Shown: positions 1-7,135 of the stretch, one piece after another
Layout: each line of letters starts with the position of its first letter
How positions within the stretch are numbered: the stretch's first letter is position 1
DNA from: Caulobacterales bacterium
GTDB taxonomy: Bacteria > Pseudomonadota > Alphaproteobacteria > Caulobacterales > Aquidulcibacteraceae
Reading direction: 5' to 3'
Assembly: GCA_017303355.1 (NCBI GenBank)
Contig: JAFLCU010000012.1
Location: forward strand, 49,061-113,060
Length of the DNA: 64,000 nucleotides
Translations under genes and position numbers: made by a program
The notes under the pieces: generated by a model
Database searches by the model: none
What the model was told of the DNA's origin: nothing
The model's input: the letters and a program-made list of their open reading frames with translations, nothing else

Positions 1-336
1 ACGCTCTCGGGCAATGCGAGCGCGAACACGCTGTTTGGCCAAGGCGGCGCCGACACGTTGAACGGGCGCGGCGGCAACGACACGCTGAACGGCGGCGCGG
101 GCAATGATCGCTTCGTCTTCGCGCCCGGCGCGGGCGACGATGTGATCAGCGATTTCGTCGCCGGCGGCGCCGAGGATTGGATCGATCTCTCCGGTTATCA
201 GGGCTCGGGCGTGACGTGGACGATCACGCAAGTGGGCGCCAACACCGTGTTCGATTTCACCAATGGAGACAGCATCACGCTGCTGAACGTCAATGCGAGC
301 GCGCTGACGCAGATCGATCCGTGGTCCTGGGGATAG
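1..336 (+). CDS. RTX-type calcium-binding protein, C-terminal end (partial)
   Basis: The reading frame is already open at base 1, so the start lies outside the window. The visible part has glycine/aspartate nonapeptide repeats of the RTX type (GQGGADTLNG, GRGGNDTLNG, GAGNDRFVF), which bind calcium in extracellular proteins. They are followed by the usual closing segment with GDDVISDF and a beta-rich C-terminus ending in PWSWG. RTX proteins of this kind are normally exported by type I secretion through an uncleaved C-terminal signal. No ABC transporter or membrane fusion gene is visible here, so the catalytic or adhesive domain and the secretion partner cannot be judged. Confidence 0.85.
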   Translation, partial: TLSGNASANTLFGQGGADTLNGRGGNDTLNGGAGNDRFVFAPGAGDDVISDFVAGGAEDWIDLSGYQGSGVTWTITQVGANTVFDFTNGDSITLLNVNASALTQIDPWSWG

Positions 337-415
337 GCCGGCTTGTGCGTCTAGCCTTGAAGTCGCCCGATGGGCCGACTAAGCCCCGGCTTCGGGCGGG
401 GACCAAGGATTTCTC

Positions 416-868
416 ATGCGGGTTCTGATTGTTGCGGCTTTGGCGTTGATGGCGGGCGCGTGCGCGGCGAGCGGCGGAGCGGAGAGCGGGGCGGCCCTGG
501 GGCCGACGCCGTTCCCGATTGAGCGCGGCGCGGCCCCGCCGCCGCCGAATGAAGCCCAAGGCCAGACCGCGCCGCCGGAAGGCGCGAGCGCTGGCGGCAT
601 TGATTTCGGCCGCTGGCGCCAGGCCGATCCCGCGAGCTACGCGCCGGCCTTCCAGACCCAGATTCGCGCCCGCTACGCGGGCCGTAGCACCGCGCAAATC
701 CGCGCCGACCTCGAAGCCAACGGCTTTGCCTGCGAGGACAGCTCGCGCCTGGATTGCCGCATCGAGATCATGGAGCGCCAATGCGGGTTCGATTGGTATG
801 TGGTGCTGGAGCGGAATCGGCCGGAGCCGGTCGCGGGCTTTGACCAAATGTGCCTCGGCGCGCGATAA
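416..868 (+). CDS. small cysteine-containing lipoprotein, family copy 1
   Basis: A 150-residue protein with an N-terminal hydrophobic segment and a possible, slightly atypical lipobox ending at the cysteine in LMAGAC. A Pro/Gly/Ala-rich linker follows, then a compact domain of about 85 residues. The domain contains RARY, an acidic DLEANGF segment and spaced cysteines (FACE, LDC, RQC, MC). The same layout occurs in the next gene and in 2266-2589, so I read it as one of three paralogues. An AAGGA ribosome site precedes the ATG. The function is unknown. Periplasmic or outer-membrane attachment is inferred from the N-terminus only. Confidence 0.7.
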   Translation: MRVLIVAALALMAGACAASGGAESGAALGPTPFPIERGAAPPPPNEAQGQTAPPEGASAGGIDFGRWRQADPASYAPAFQTQIRARYAGRSTAQIRADLEANGFACEDSSRLDCRIEIMERQCGFDWYVVLERNRPEPVAGFDQMCLGAR

Positions 869-895
869 TCGCCAAAAGGCCAAAGGGGTGGAGCG

Positions 896-1336
896 ATGAA
901 GAAGTTTTTGGCGATGGGCGCGGCGTTGGCGCTGGCTGCGTGCGCGACCATGCCGACAGGCGGCGTCTCCACGCCGTCCGGCCCCGCGAGCATTCCTTCC
1001 ACGCCGCTCGAACTGGGCGATTGGCGCAATGCGACGCCGGCGGCGACGCTGAGCGCGTTCCAGGAACACGTCTCAGACCGCTATGGCGCGGGGCTGGCGC
1101 TGACGGCGGTGTCCGGCGATCTGCGCCGTCAGGAATTCACCTGCGTCGCCGGCCCGCAAAACGAGCGCGGCGATCCGCCCGAGCAAGTGTGCCGCCGCAC
1201 TATCACCAACTCTGGCTGCACGCATACTTGGCAGGTGCATCTGTTCGACAATGCCGGCGATGGCGAGCTTGCGCGCACGCGCGGGCTTTATGATCGCCGC
1301 TGCGGCGGTGACGGCTTGCTGGGCGGGCCGGGCTGA
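896..1336 (+). CDS. small cysteine-containing lipoprotein, family copy 2
   Basis: A 146-residue predicted lipoprotein. The signal peptide MKKFLAMGAALALAAC ends in a good lipobox (LAAC), so the mature N-terminus would be the lipidated cysteine. The mature part repeats the pattern of its upstream neighbour: a DRYG segment, a GDLRRQEFTC segment, then four further cysteines ending in RRC followed by glycine. It starts 28 bases after copy 1 on the same strand and is probably co-transcribed with it. No known domain was recognised. The conserved cysteine spacing suggests disulfides in the periplasm, which is inference. Confidence 0.72.
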   Translation: MKKFLAMGAALALAACATMPTGGVSTPSGPASIPSTPLELGDWRNATPAATLSAFQEHVSDRYGAGLALTAVSGDLRRQEFTCVAGPQNERGDPPEQVCRRTITNSGCTHTWQVHLFDNAGDGELARTRGLYDRRCGGDGLLGGPG

Positions 1337-1777
1337 TCAGCCGGCGATATAGCTGGCGACGTCTTCAGGTTCGAGCGTCAGCATCGGCGCCAGGCGCCAA
1401 TTCAGCACGGCGTGCTTGCCGCGCAGGCGCGTGAGCGCTTCGCGACCAGGAATGATGGCGCGCGCCGAAGCCGGCCCCATGATCGCTGAAAGCCGCGCGC
1501 CGGAGGTGAAGATGAAACCGGCTTCGCCGCGCTGCCCGAGATTGAGCAGGCGCGGCGCGGCGTCAGGCAGGTTCGATTGCATCGCCAGCGCCACATCGCT
1601 TTCGAGCAAGAGGCGGCGGAATTCCGTGCGCTGTTCGGGATCGGTGAAGGCGGCGATAAACGCGCGCTCCAGATCGTTTTCGGGCTCGATCGGTTCGAGA
1701 CTGTTCTGTTGCGCCCGCGCAAGCGTGGGCCACAAAGCGGCGCCCGCCGTCAGAGTGAGGAACGATCGTCTCAGCAT
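1337..1777 (-). CDS. secreted SseB-like N-terminal domain protein
   Basis: A 146-residue protein starting MLRRSFLTLTAGAALW with a cleavable signal peptide ending near ARAQQ. The first ATG with a signal sequence was chosen. The frame continues open upstream but without signal or composition support. The mature part resembles the SseB N-terminal domain: LERAFIAAFTDPEQRTEFRR, a LLLESDVAL strand, and a later PMLTLEPEDVASYIAG end. SseB-like domains are small alpha/beta modules of poorly known function. The signal peptide is unusual, because most family members are cytosolic. It ends exactly where copy 2 of the lipoprotein family ends on the other strand (convergent). Confidence 0.65.
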   Translation of the reverse strand: MLRRSFLTLTAGAALWPTLARAQQNSLEPIEPENDLERAFIAAFTDPEQRTEFRRLLLESDVALAMQSNLPDAAPRLLNLGQRGEAGFIFTSGARLSAIMGPASARAIIPGREALTRLRGKHAVLNWRLAPMLTLEPEDVASYIAG

Positions 1778-1831
1778 CACCGTCTCCGAACGGGCTTTGC
1801 ATCGCCGCCAAGGAAGGCCACATAAAGGCGG

Positions 1832-2266
1832 ATGGACGATCTCTACCACCCCCGGATTCTCGAATTGGCGGCCGATATGCCCCATGTTGGGCGGCTCGAC
1901 GCGCCGGATGGGGCGGCCACCAAGGTCAGCCGCGTCTGCGGTTCGGTGGTGACGGTGGAATTGAAGCTGAAGGATGGCGTGGTGAGCGAAATCGCCGTGC
2001 ATCCGAAGGCCTGCGCTCTGGGGCAGGCGGCGACGGGCGTGCTGGCGATGCACGCGATTGGCGCAAGCCCGCGGGAAATTCGCGACGCGCGCGACGGCTT
2101 GCGCGCCATGCTGAAGGAGGGGGCAAGCCCGCCCGTGGGCCGCTTCTGGGAGTTGCGCCATCTGGAAGGCGTACGCGAATACCCGCCGCGCCACGCGAGC
2201 ACGATGCTGGCGTTCGATGCGGCGGTGGAGGCGCTCGAACAAGCCGCGCGCGCGAAGGCAGGTTGA
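1832..2266 (+). CDS. NifU/IscU-like iron-sulfur cluster assembly scaffold protein
   Basis: A 144-residue protein of the IscU/NifU N-terminal type, which holds a nascent Fe-S cluster before transfer to clients. The first two ligand cysteines are visible: Cys36 in SRVCGSVV and Cys61 in PKACALGQ. At the position of the third IscU cysteine the sequence reads RHAS, so the usual HC pair is replaced by HA. The family version near alphaproteobacterial yidD-thrS often looks like this, so it may be a distinct subfamily rather than a defect. The stop overlaps the start of the following lipoprotein gene. yidD and thrS follow within 2 kb, as in other alphaproteobacteria. Confidence 0.8.
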   Translation: MDDLYHPRILELAADMPHVGRLDAPDGAATKVSRVCGSVVTVELKLKDGVVSEIAVHPKACALGQAATGVLAMHAIGASPREIRDARDGLRAMLKEGASPPVGRFWELRHLEGVREYPPRHASTMLAFDAAVEALEQAARAKAG

Positions 2267-2589
2267 TGCGCGCTGTTTGGCTCGCTTTGGGGCTTGCCGC
2301 GTGTGCAAGCGCGCCGCCAGAGCGCGGACCGCTCGATGTTGAAGCGCTGATCGCCGATGCGCCGGCTTATGTGGCGTCGCGTTATGAGCCGCGCGAATTG
2401 CCGGATGCGTTGGTGCGCGATTTGGAGACGGCGCTGTTTCGCTGCGAGCCGCGCGGCCAAGCGACGGAGTGCGCGATGACGCGCCATGCGTTTGGGTCGT
2501 GTTTCGACGTCTCAATGGTGCGCGTTTCGGCGACGGCGCCGGTGCGTGCGGAGCGCAATCGACGCTGTATGGGCGTGCGGCCTGGGTGA
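2266..2589 (+). CDS. small cysteine-containing lipoprotein, family copy 3
   Basis: A 107-residue predicted lipoprotein. Its ATG overlaps the TGA of the scaffold gene, so translation is probably coupled; a TTG three bases upstream is a less likely start. MRAVWLALGLAAC ends in a lipobox (LAAC). The mature domain has SRYEPREL, RDLETALFRCEP, a second cysteine in TECAM, GSCFD, and a final RRCMG. This matches the cysteine spacing of the genes at 416 and 896. Function unknown. It is the third member of a local paralogue family, separated from the other two by the SseB-like and scaffold genes. Confidence 0.7.
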   Translation: MRAVWLALGLAACASAPPERGPLDVEALIADAPAYVASRYEPRELPDALVRDLETALFRCEPRGQATECAMTRHAFGSCFDVSMVRVSATAPVRAERNRRCMGVRPG

Positions 2590-2870
2590 GGTTGAACACC
2601 TATCCCCGGAGTGGCGCGTGAGCGCCAAGTCCGGGGCCTATATACTCAGCAGGTGAAGTTAAGGTGCGAACCCACGACGCGCTGTGTCCATGGGCCCCGG
2701 GCCCATCGCTGCGCGATGTCCCGGGGATGGGTGGTGTGTGGGAAGGGGCGAAATCGCCAGCGTCAGCCTAAGCTTGTGGAAGGCGGCCCGAGCTCACGCC
2801 CATAATTCACTTGGCCGGGTGCGGCGCGGGCGCTAGCGTCCGGCCCGCGTGTGGGGCGCATAGGGGAAGA
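2590..2870. repeat. intergenic palindromes (281 bp without a convincing gene)
   Basis: The stretch holds two strong palindromes. CCCCGGA (2604-2610) pairs with TCCGGGG (2630-2636) around an inner GGCGC/GCGCC stem. ATGGGCCC and GGGCCCAT form an almost uninterrupted palindrome at 2690-2706. Neither is followed by a T-run, so they are not classical terminators. They look like copies of genome-wide intergenic repeats. A 64-codon open frame across them has no coding character. Confidence 0.5.
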
Positions 2871-3164
2871 ATGATGCTGAGACTGCTTTTGTTGCTTGTG
2901 ATCGTCGCGGGCGTAGCGGGCTATTTCACCAACCCGACCGAAGCGACCATGCGCACCGCCGCCGAGGCCGTGCTGAACGATCCGCAAAACATCTCCGAAG
3001 GCTTCGAGACGATTGGCGCGGCGGTGGCTGGCGACAACGTCTATTCGAATTATTACGTGGCGTCGAAATACGTCGTGACGCTGGGCGATCGTCCGCTGGT
3101 CGAGTGCTGGGGCGCGTTCACGCAGACGCAGTGCAATCGCGTCGAGGCGGAAGCGGCGCAGTAA
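2871..3164 (+). CDS. small secreted or membrane-anchored protein, DUF4359-like N-terminus
   Basis: A 97-residue protein. ATG 2871 was chosen because an AGGGGAAGA ribosome site precedes it and a hydrophobic N-terminus follows directly (MMLRLLLLLVIVAGVAGYF). The segment FTNPTEATMRTAAEAVL after the membrane helix resembles the start of DUF4359 proteins. The rest has a VYSNYYVASKYVVTLGD strand region and a cysteine pair near the end (VECWG, TQC). The likely site is the inner membrane with the domain in the periplasm. No function can be assigned. Confidence 0.55.
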   Translation: MMLRLLLLLVIVAGVAGYFTNPTEATMRTAAEAVLNDPQNISEGFETIGAAVAGDNVYSNYYVASKYVVTLGDRPLVECWGAFTQTQCNRVEAEAAQ

Positions 3165-3180
3165 AGCGCTTTCCGGGGGG

Positions 3181-3420
3181 ATGATCGTGGATCTGGACGA
3201 TTTGTCGGACCAGGATCGGCTGATCCTGGGGCTGCGGTTTCGCTTGAAACATGTGCGCCTGGCGATCGCGCAGGCGCAGACCGGGGCCGTGCCGGAAGGG
3301 TTTGAGTTTTCGGCAGGCGAAAACACGGACACAATGCTCGCCGAGCTGCGAAGGCTTGAGGCCGAGGTGCAGGGCATGTTGCGCGACCACGGCGCCGACG
3401 CGAGCGGGCGATTGAATTAA
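3181..3420 (+). CDS. small acidic protein of unknown function
   Basis: A 79-residue soluble protein starting MIVDLDDLSDQDR, with a CCGGGGGG ribosome site directly upstream. It is almost entirely helical by appearance, with a basic patch (RFRLKHVRLAIAQAQ) and a C-terminal amphipathic helix (MLAELRRLEAEVQGMLRD) that could form a coiled coil. It starts 16 bases after the preceding gene, suggesting an operon. The promoter proposed for the thrS leader begins 18 bases after its stop. I do not recognise the family. Confidence 0.55.
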   Translation: MIVDLDDLSDQDRLILGLRFRLKHVRLAIAQAQTGAVPEGFEFSAGENTDTMLAELRRLEAEVQGMLRDHGADASGRLN

Positions 3421-3438
3421 CCGCATGCCGGTGCTCGG

Positions 3439-3468
3439 TTGAGCTGGCGGCGCGAAGCATGTTATAGG
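3439..3468 (+). promoter_or_regulatory. sigma-70-like promoter for the thr leader-yidD-thrS unit
   Basis: TTGAGC (3439-3444) and TATAGG (3463-3468) are separated by 18 bases. The predicted start point, 7 bases after the -10 box, is base 3475, the A of the leader ATG. The leader mRNA would therefore begin directly with its start codon (leaderless). Confidence 0.5.
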
Positions 3469-3474
3469 GATCGC

Positions 3475-3513
3475 ATGCAACGGCTCACGTCCACCACGAC
3501 GACTACCTATTAA
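3475..3513 (+). CDS. threonine-rich leader peptide upstream of yidD-thrS
   Basis: A 12-codon open frame, MQRLTSTTTTTY then TAA. Six of its twelve codons are threonine, five of them consecutive, using ACC, ACG and ACT. It lies 78 bases ahead of yidD, and the second gene of that unit encodes threonyl-tRNA synthetase. A run of codons for the cognate amino acid is the hallmark of ribosome-mediated attenuation: when charged tRNA-Thr is scarce the ribosome stalls in the Thr run and changes folding of the downstream RNA. The placement, the Thr run, the promoter and the alternative hairpins after it agree. Direct proof is lacking, and a function as a protein is unlikely. Confidence 0.65.
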   Translation: MQRLTSTTTTTY

Positions 3514-3549
3514 AGCCGGCGGCGCGGGATCGGGCGCGCCGTAGCGGCG
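3514..3549 (+). promoter_or_regulatory. two mutually exclusive hairpins after the Thr leader (putative attenuator)
   Basis: Hairpin 1 pairs GGCGCG (3521-3526) with CGCGCC (3535-3540). Hairpin 2 pairs CGCCG (3537-3541) with CGGCG (3545-3549) around a TAG loop. They share 3537-3540, so only one can form at a time, as expected in an attenuator. There is no T-run after either one. If it works, control may be Rho-dependent or act on yidD translation rather than through an intrinsic terminator. Confidence 0.4.
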
Positions 3550-3591
3550 GCGTTGCGTCCCGGTCAGATCAACCGAAAACCTGTTGTTGCG

Positions 3592-4059
3592 ATGTCGCCG
3601 AGCCTTCCAGCGCGGGGCCTTCTTGGCCTTATCCAGCTTTATAAGTGGACACTCTCGCCCCTGATCGGGCGCGGGTGCCGCTATTTGCCGACCTGTTCAT
3701 CATACGCCGCGGACGCGATCCGCGCGCATGGCGCATGGGCGGGAAGCTGGATGGCGACGGCGCGGCTTTGCCGGTGTCAGCCTTGGGGCGGGCACGGTTG
3801 GGATCCCGCACCGACGCAAAAGCCGCGCGCGGCATGGTACGCGCCGTGGCGGCTGGGTGATTGGAAAGGCGGCTATCGCGCGCCGCCTAACTCCTCCCCC
3901 GCGAGCGGGGGAGGTGCTGAGCGAAGCGAAGCGGAGGGGGCAAGTCCGGCAGACGCTGGCGCTCGCCCCCTCAGTCATCACGCTGCGCGTGCTGACAGCT
4001 CCCCCGTAAACGGAGGAGCAGTTGGTGACGCGCTCAATTCAAGCAAGAGCAAGTCATGA
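3592..4059 (+). CDS. yidD: YidD membrane protein insertion efficiency factor with repeat-derived tail
   Basis: A 155-residue protein. Residues 1 to about 97 are typical Yid[21 protein letters not shown], then [14 protein letters not shown], and GGHGWDPAP. YidD helps inner-membrane protein insertion at the YidC/Sec site. The start at 3592 is the ATG directly before the conserved region. From about residue 98 the frame runs through an intergenic palindromic repeat (3888-4020), giving a low-complexity tail ([20 protein letters not shown]) not found in the family. The frame ends at a TGA overlapping the thrS ATG. The tail roughly doubles the usual length of about 70-90 residues. Confidence 0.85.
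   Translation: MSPSLPARGLLGLIQLYKWTLSPLIGRGCRYLPTCSSYAADAIRAHGAWAGSWMATARLCRCQPWGGHGWDPAPTQKPRAAWYAPWRLGDWKGGYRAPPNSSPASGGGAERSEAEGASPADAGARPLSHHAARADSSPVNGGAVGDALNSSKSKS
3888..4020. repeat. palindromic intergenic repeat translated as the YidD tail
   Basis: The left part has CTCCCCC..GCGAGCGGGGGAG, the middle has GAGCGAAGCGAAGCGGAGGGGGC, and the right part has CTCCCCCGTAAACGGAGGAG. The same module, with variations, recurs at 10208-10365. Here the frame of yidD stays open through all of it. Confidence 0.7.
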
Positions 4060-5993
4060 GCATTTCTCTCAAATTTCCCGATGGCGCCGTGCGTTCGTAC
4101 GACGATGGCGCAACGCCGCTGGCGATCGCCGAAGGCATTTCCAAGGGCTTGGCGAAGAAGGTTGTCGCCGCGAAGATCGATGGCGCGTGGTGGGATTTGA
4201 CGCGGCCGCTGGAAGGCGGCGGCAAAATCGAGCTTGTCACGCGCGATAGCGCCGATGGCTTGGAAGTGTTGCGCCACGACGCGGCGCACGTGCTGGCGCA
4301 GGCGGTGCAGGAGCTTTTCCCCGGCACGCAAGTGACGTTCGGCCCGGTGACGGAAGACGGCTTCTATTACGATTTCGCGCGCGACGAACCGTTCTCGACG
4401 GAGGATTTCGAGAAGATCGAAAAGCGCATGCGTGAGATCGTCGATGCTGATCTGCCGATCATCCGCAAGGTTTGGGAGAAGGACGCGGCGATCGCGCATT
4501 TCCGCTCGATCGGTGAAATCTACAAGGCCGAGACGATCGACGAAGTGATCAAGCCGGGCGAGCCGATCACGATCTATTCGCACGGCGACAAATGGGGCGA
4601 TCTCTGCCGCGGGCCGCACCTGCCTTCAACGGGCCGGCTGGGCAAGGCGTTCAAGCTGATGAAGCTTGCGGGCGCCTATTGGCGCGGCGATCAGAAGAAC
4701 CAGCAGCTGCAGCGCATCTACGGCACGGCCTGGGCTGACGAGAAGCAGCTCGAAGCCTATCTGCATCGCCTGGAGGAAGCCGAGAAGCGCGATCACCGCA
4801 AGCTGGGGCGCCAAATGGATCTCTTCCATATGCAGGAAGAGGGACGCGGCATGGTGTTCTGGCACGAAAAGGGCCTGACGCTGTGGCGTACGATCGAAGC
4901 CTACATGCGCCGTCGCTTGGAGAAGGCGGGCTACGTTGAAGTGCGCACGCCGCAAGTGCTGGATCGCGTGTTCTGGGAGAAATCCGGCCACTGGGACAAG
5001 TATCGCGCCAACATGTTCGTGTGCGAGACGGTGGAAGAAGAGACGCTGTCGCTGAAGCCGATGAATTGCCCGGGACACGTGCAAATCTTCAAGTTCGGCC
5101 AGAAGAGCTATCGCGATCTGCCGTTGCGCATGGCGGAGTTCGGTGCGTGCCACCGCTACGAACCGTCAGGTTCGCTGCACGGGCTGATGCGCGTGCGCGC
5201 GTTCACGCAGGATGACGCGCACATCTTCTGCCGCGAAGATCAGATCGTGGAAGAGACGGCGCGCTTCATCGAACTCGCCACGTCGATCCATGAGGATTTC
5301 GGCATGACGCGCGATCACATCGCGCTCGGCACGCGCCCGGAAACGCGCGCGGGCAGCGATGAATTCTGGGATCGCGCGGAAGCGCAGATGCTGGCCGCCG
5401 CGCGCGCCGCGGGCGTCGAGCCCGTTGTCGCGGAAGGCGACGGCGCCTTCTATGCGCCGAAGCTCGATTTCCAACTGAAGGACGCGATCGGCCGGCAATG
5501 GACGTGCGGCACGATCCAACTCGATTATGTGCTGCCGGAGCGTTTGGAGGCGGAATATGTCGGCGAGGATGGCGGCAAGCATCGCCCCGTGATGCTGCAC
5601 CGCGCGATCCTTGGATCGCTCGAGCGCTTCATCGGCATTCTGATCGAGAATTGCGCGGGCGCGTTTCCGATGTGGCTGGCGCCGACGCAGATCGTGGTCG
5701 CCACGATCACGTCGGATGCGAATGCGTATGCGGAAGAGGTAGCGGCCGCGCTGCGCAAGGCGGGGCTGCGCGTGGAGCTTGATCCGCGCAACGAGAAAGT
5801 CGGCTACAAAATCCGCGAACACTCGCTGCAGAAGGTCCCGGTCATCGCCGTGGTCGGCAAGAAGGAAGCGGAGGAGCGCAAACTAGCGCTGCGCCGTTTC
5901 GGCAGCCAGGATCAGAGCGTGGTCGGCCTGGACGAGGCGCTGGCGACGCTCGCCGACGAGGCGACGCCGCCGGATTTGAAGCGAGGCGCATAA
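4056..5993 (+). CDS. thrS: threonyl-tRNA synthetase
   Basis: A 645-residue cytosolic enzyme that attaches threonine to tRNA-Thr. Domains in order: an N-terminal TGS domain ([17 protein letters not shown]...), the editing domain with [17 protein letters not shown], the class II catalytic core with [14 protein letters not shown] and [20 protein letters not shown], and a C-terminal anticodon-binding domain ([19 protein letters not shown]). The zinc-ligand regions are intact and the length is normal. The ATG overlaps the yidD stop by four bases, so the two are translationally coupled. The Thr-rich leader at 3475 suggests control by charged tRNA-Thr. Confidence 0.97.
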   Translation: MSISLKFPDGAVRSYDDGATPLAIAEGISKGLAKKVVAAKIDGAWWDLTRPLEGGGKIELVTRDSADGLEVLRHDAAHVLAQAVQELFPGTQVTFGPVTEDGFYYDFARDEPFSTEDFEKIEKRMREIVDADLPIIRKVWEKDAAIAHFRSIGEIYKAETIDEVIKPGEPITIYSHGDKWGDLCRGPHLPSTGRLGKAFKLMKLAGAYWRGDQKNQQLQRIYGTAWADEKQLEAYLHRLEEAEKRDHRKLGRQMDLFHMQEEGRGMVFWHEKGLTLWRTIEAYMRRRLEKAGYVEVRTPQVLDRVFWEKSGHWDKYRANMFVCETVEEETLSLKPMNCPGHVQIFKFGQKSYRDLPLRMAEFGACHRYEPSGSLHGLMRVRAFTQDDAHIFCREDQIVEETARFIELATSIHEDFGMTRDHIALGTRPETRAGSDEFWDRAEAQMLAAARAAGVEPVVAEGDGAFYAPKLDFQLKDAIGRQWTCGTIQLDYVLPERLEAEYVGEDGGKHRPVMLHRAILGSLERFIGILIENCAGAFPMWLAPTQIVVATITSDANAYAEEVAAALRKAGLRVELDPRNEKVGYKIREHSLQKVPVIAVVGKKEAEERKLALRRFGSQDQSVVGLDEALATLADEATPPDLKRGA

Positions 5994-5995
5994 GA

Positions 5996-6112
5996 ACCCT
6001 CCCCCCTGCGGGGAGGGCAGGGTGGGGTGACGGCGTCAGCGCTTCAAAACATGGCGCAGCCCCCCCTCCTCCAACTCCTCCCAGCGAGGGGGAGGAGAGT
6101 CACCGCGGCGGG
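5996..6112. repeat. intergenic palindromic repeats after thrS
   Basis: CCCTCCCCCCTGCGGGGAGGG sits directly after the thrS stop, followed by GCAGGGTGGGGTGACG and, further on, CCTCCTCC..GAGGGGGAGGAG. This is the same broad family of CT/GA-rich palindromes that precedes folA and miaA. It may terminate thrS transcription, but no T-run follows. Confidence 0.5.
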
Positions 6113-6193
6113 CTAAATCCTGCGTAACATGCTGGTGTTGTCCAAAAGCCGACACAGCCGGCACTAGACGCCGCCATAAGTGCGTTACAGGAT

Positions 6194-7135
6194 ATGTCCC
6201 CAGCACGAGTCTGGGCTCCGGGGCTGGAGACACGGGTGGACAAGTTCCCCTCACGCGAAAGATCGGCGGCCGCTGCACTTGAGCCGCGAGTCTCGGCGAT
6301 TGTTGTCGCCCGCAATGTGCCGGCCAACGCCAGTGGGCAATCCGCGCTCGATCTGTGCCTGCGCAGCGCGCTGGCCGAGCCATGGGTCGATGATCTCGTC
6401 GTTGTCGATCACGGCAACCCGGCGCCGGTTTCCTCCGCGCTGCGTGCGCTGCATTTGGATCGTCGCGACGTTACGGTGGTGAGTGCGGCGCCGGATTTGA
6501 GTTCGGCGGCGGCGGCGAATCTGGGCGCGCAAGCGGCGCGCGGGCGCTGGCTGTTGTTTCTCGATCCCGATGTCGTGCTGCAGCGCGGCGGCGTGGCGCG
6601 CATGGCGGCCGCTGGCGGCGGCGCGCGCATGCCGTGGATTGTCGGCGGGCGGCTCACTGATCTTGAGGGCCGCGACCGGCGCGCGGCGCGTGGCGGGGCG
6701 CTCAACACGTTCTCAGCGATTGCTGTCGCGGTGGATTGGCCGGCGCCGAAGCCGCGCAAGCCGAAGGCGTCCGATCTGCCGACATCGGCGACGAAGGTGG
6801 CGGCCGTGTCGGGCGCCTTCATGCTGATCCCGCGCGCTGATTTCCAAACGCTCGATGGCTTCGATGAGATGTTCGTCAGCGACTACGCCGATCTCGATCT
6901 GTGCAAGCGCGCGCTGGATGCGGGCGGCAGCGTGCTGTTTCAGCCGGAAGCGTCCGGCGTGCAGTTTGAGCGCCGCCGCAAGGGCCGCAAGCAAGCGCAG
7001 GGCTTGGCGCGGTTTGCGGTGAAGAGCGCCAAGACGCCGTTTGAGAAAGCCTTCGCGGCGATTGCGGCGCCCGCGCTTATGGTGTTGCTCGGCCTGCGCG
7101 ATTTTGTGGCGGGCCGTCCGCCGGTTCGTCGCTGA
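6194..7135 (+). CDS. glycosyltransferase family 2 protein (rhamnosyltransferase-like)
   Basis: A 313-residue GT-A fold transferase. After about 30 variable residues comes the nucleotide-sugar fold: VSAIVVARN, DDLVVVDHGN, and GRWLLFLDPDVVL with the DxD-like metal site. The acceptor region follows with VSGAFMLIPR, GFDEMF and DYADLDLCKRALDAGG, the layout of WbbL-like rhamnosyltransferases acting on lipid-linked or cell-surface glycans. Residues 285-305 (AFAAIAAPALMVLLGLRDFV) look membrane-associated. Its 3' end overlaps the convergent GT39 gene by 59 bases. It likely belongs to the surface-glycan cassette at 6.2-10.2 kb; the substrate is unknown. Confidence 0.8.
   Translation: MSPARVWAPGLETRVDKFPSRERSAAAALEPRVSAIVVARNVPANASGQSALDLCLRSALAEPWVDDLVVVDHGNPAPVSSALRALHLDRRDVTVVSAAPDLSSAAAANLGAQAARGRWLLFLDPDVVLQRGGVARMAAAGGGARMPWIVGGRLTDLEGRDRRAARGGALNTFSAIAVAVDWPAPKPRKPKASDLPTSATKVAAVSGAFMLIPRADFQTLDGFDEMFVSDYADLDLCKRALDAGGSVLFQPEASGVQFERRRKGRKQAQGLARFAVKSAKTPFEKAFAAIAAPALMVLLGLRDFVAGRPPVRR

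Noticed and set aside
2611..2805. 64-codon open frame after lipoprotein copy 3
   Set aside because: Lies over palindromic repeats, mixed composition, no ribosome site.
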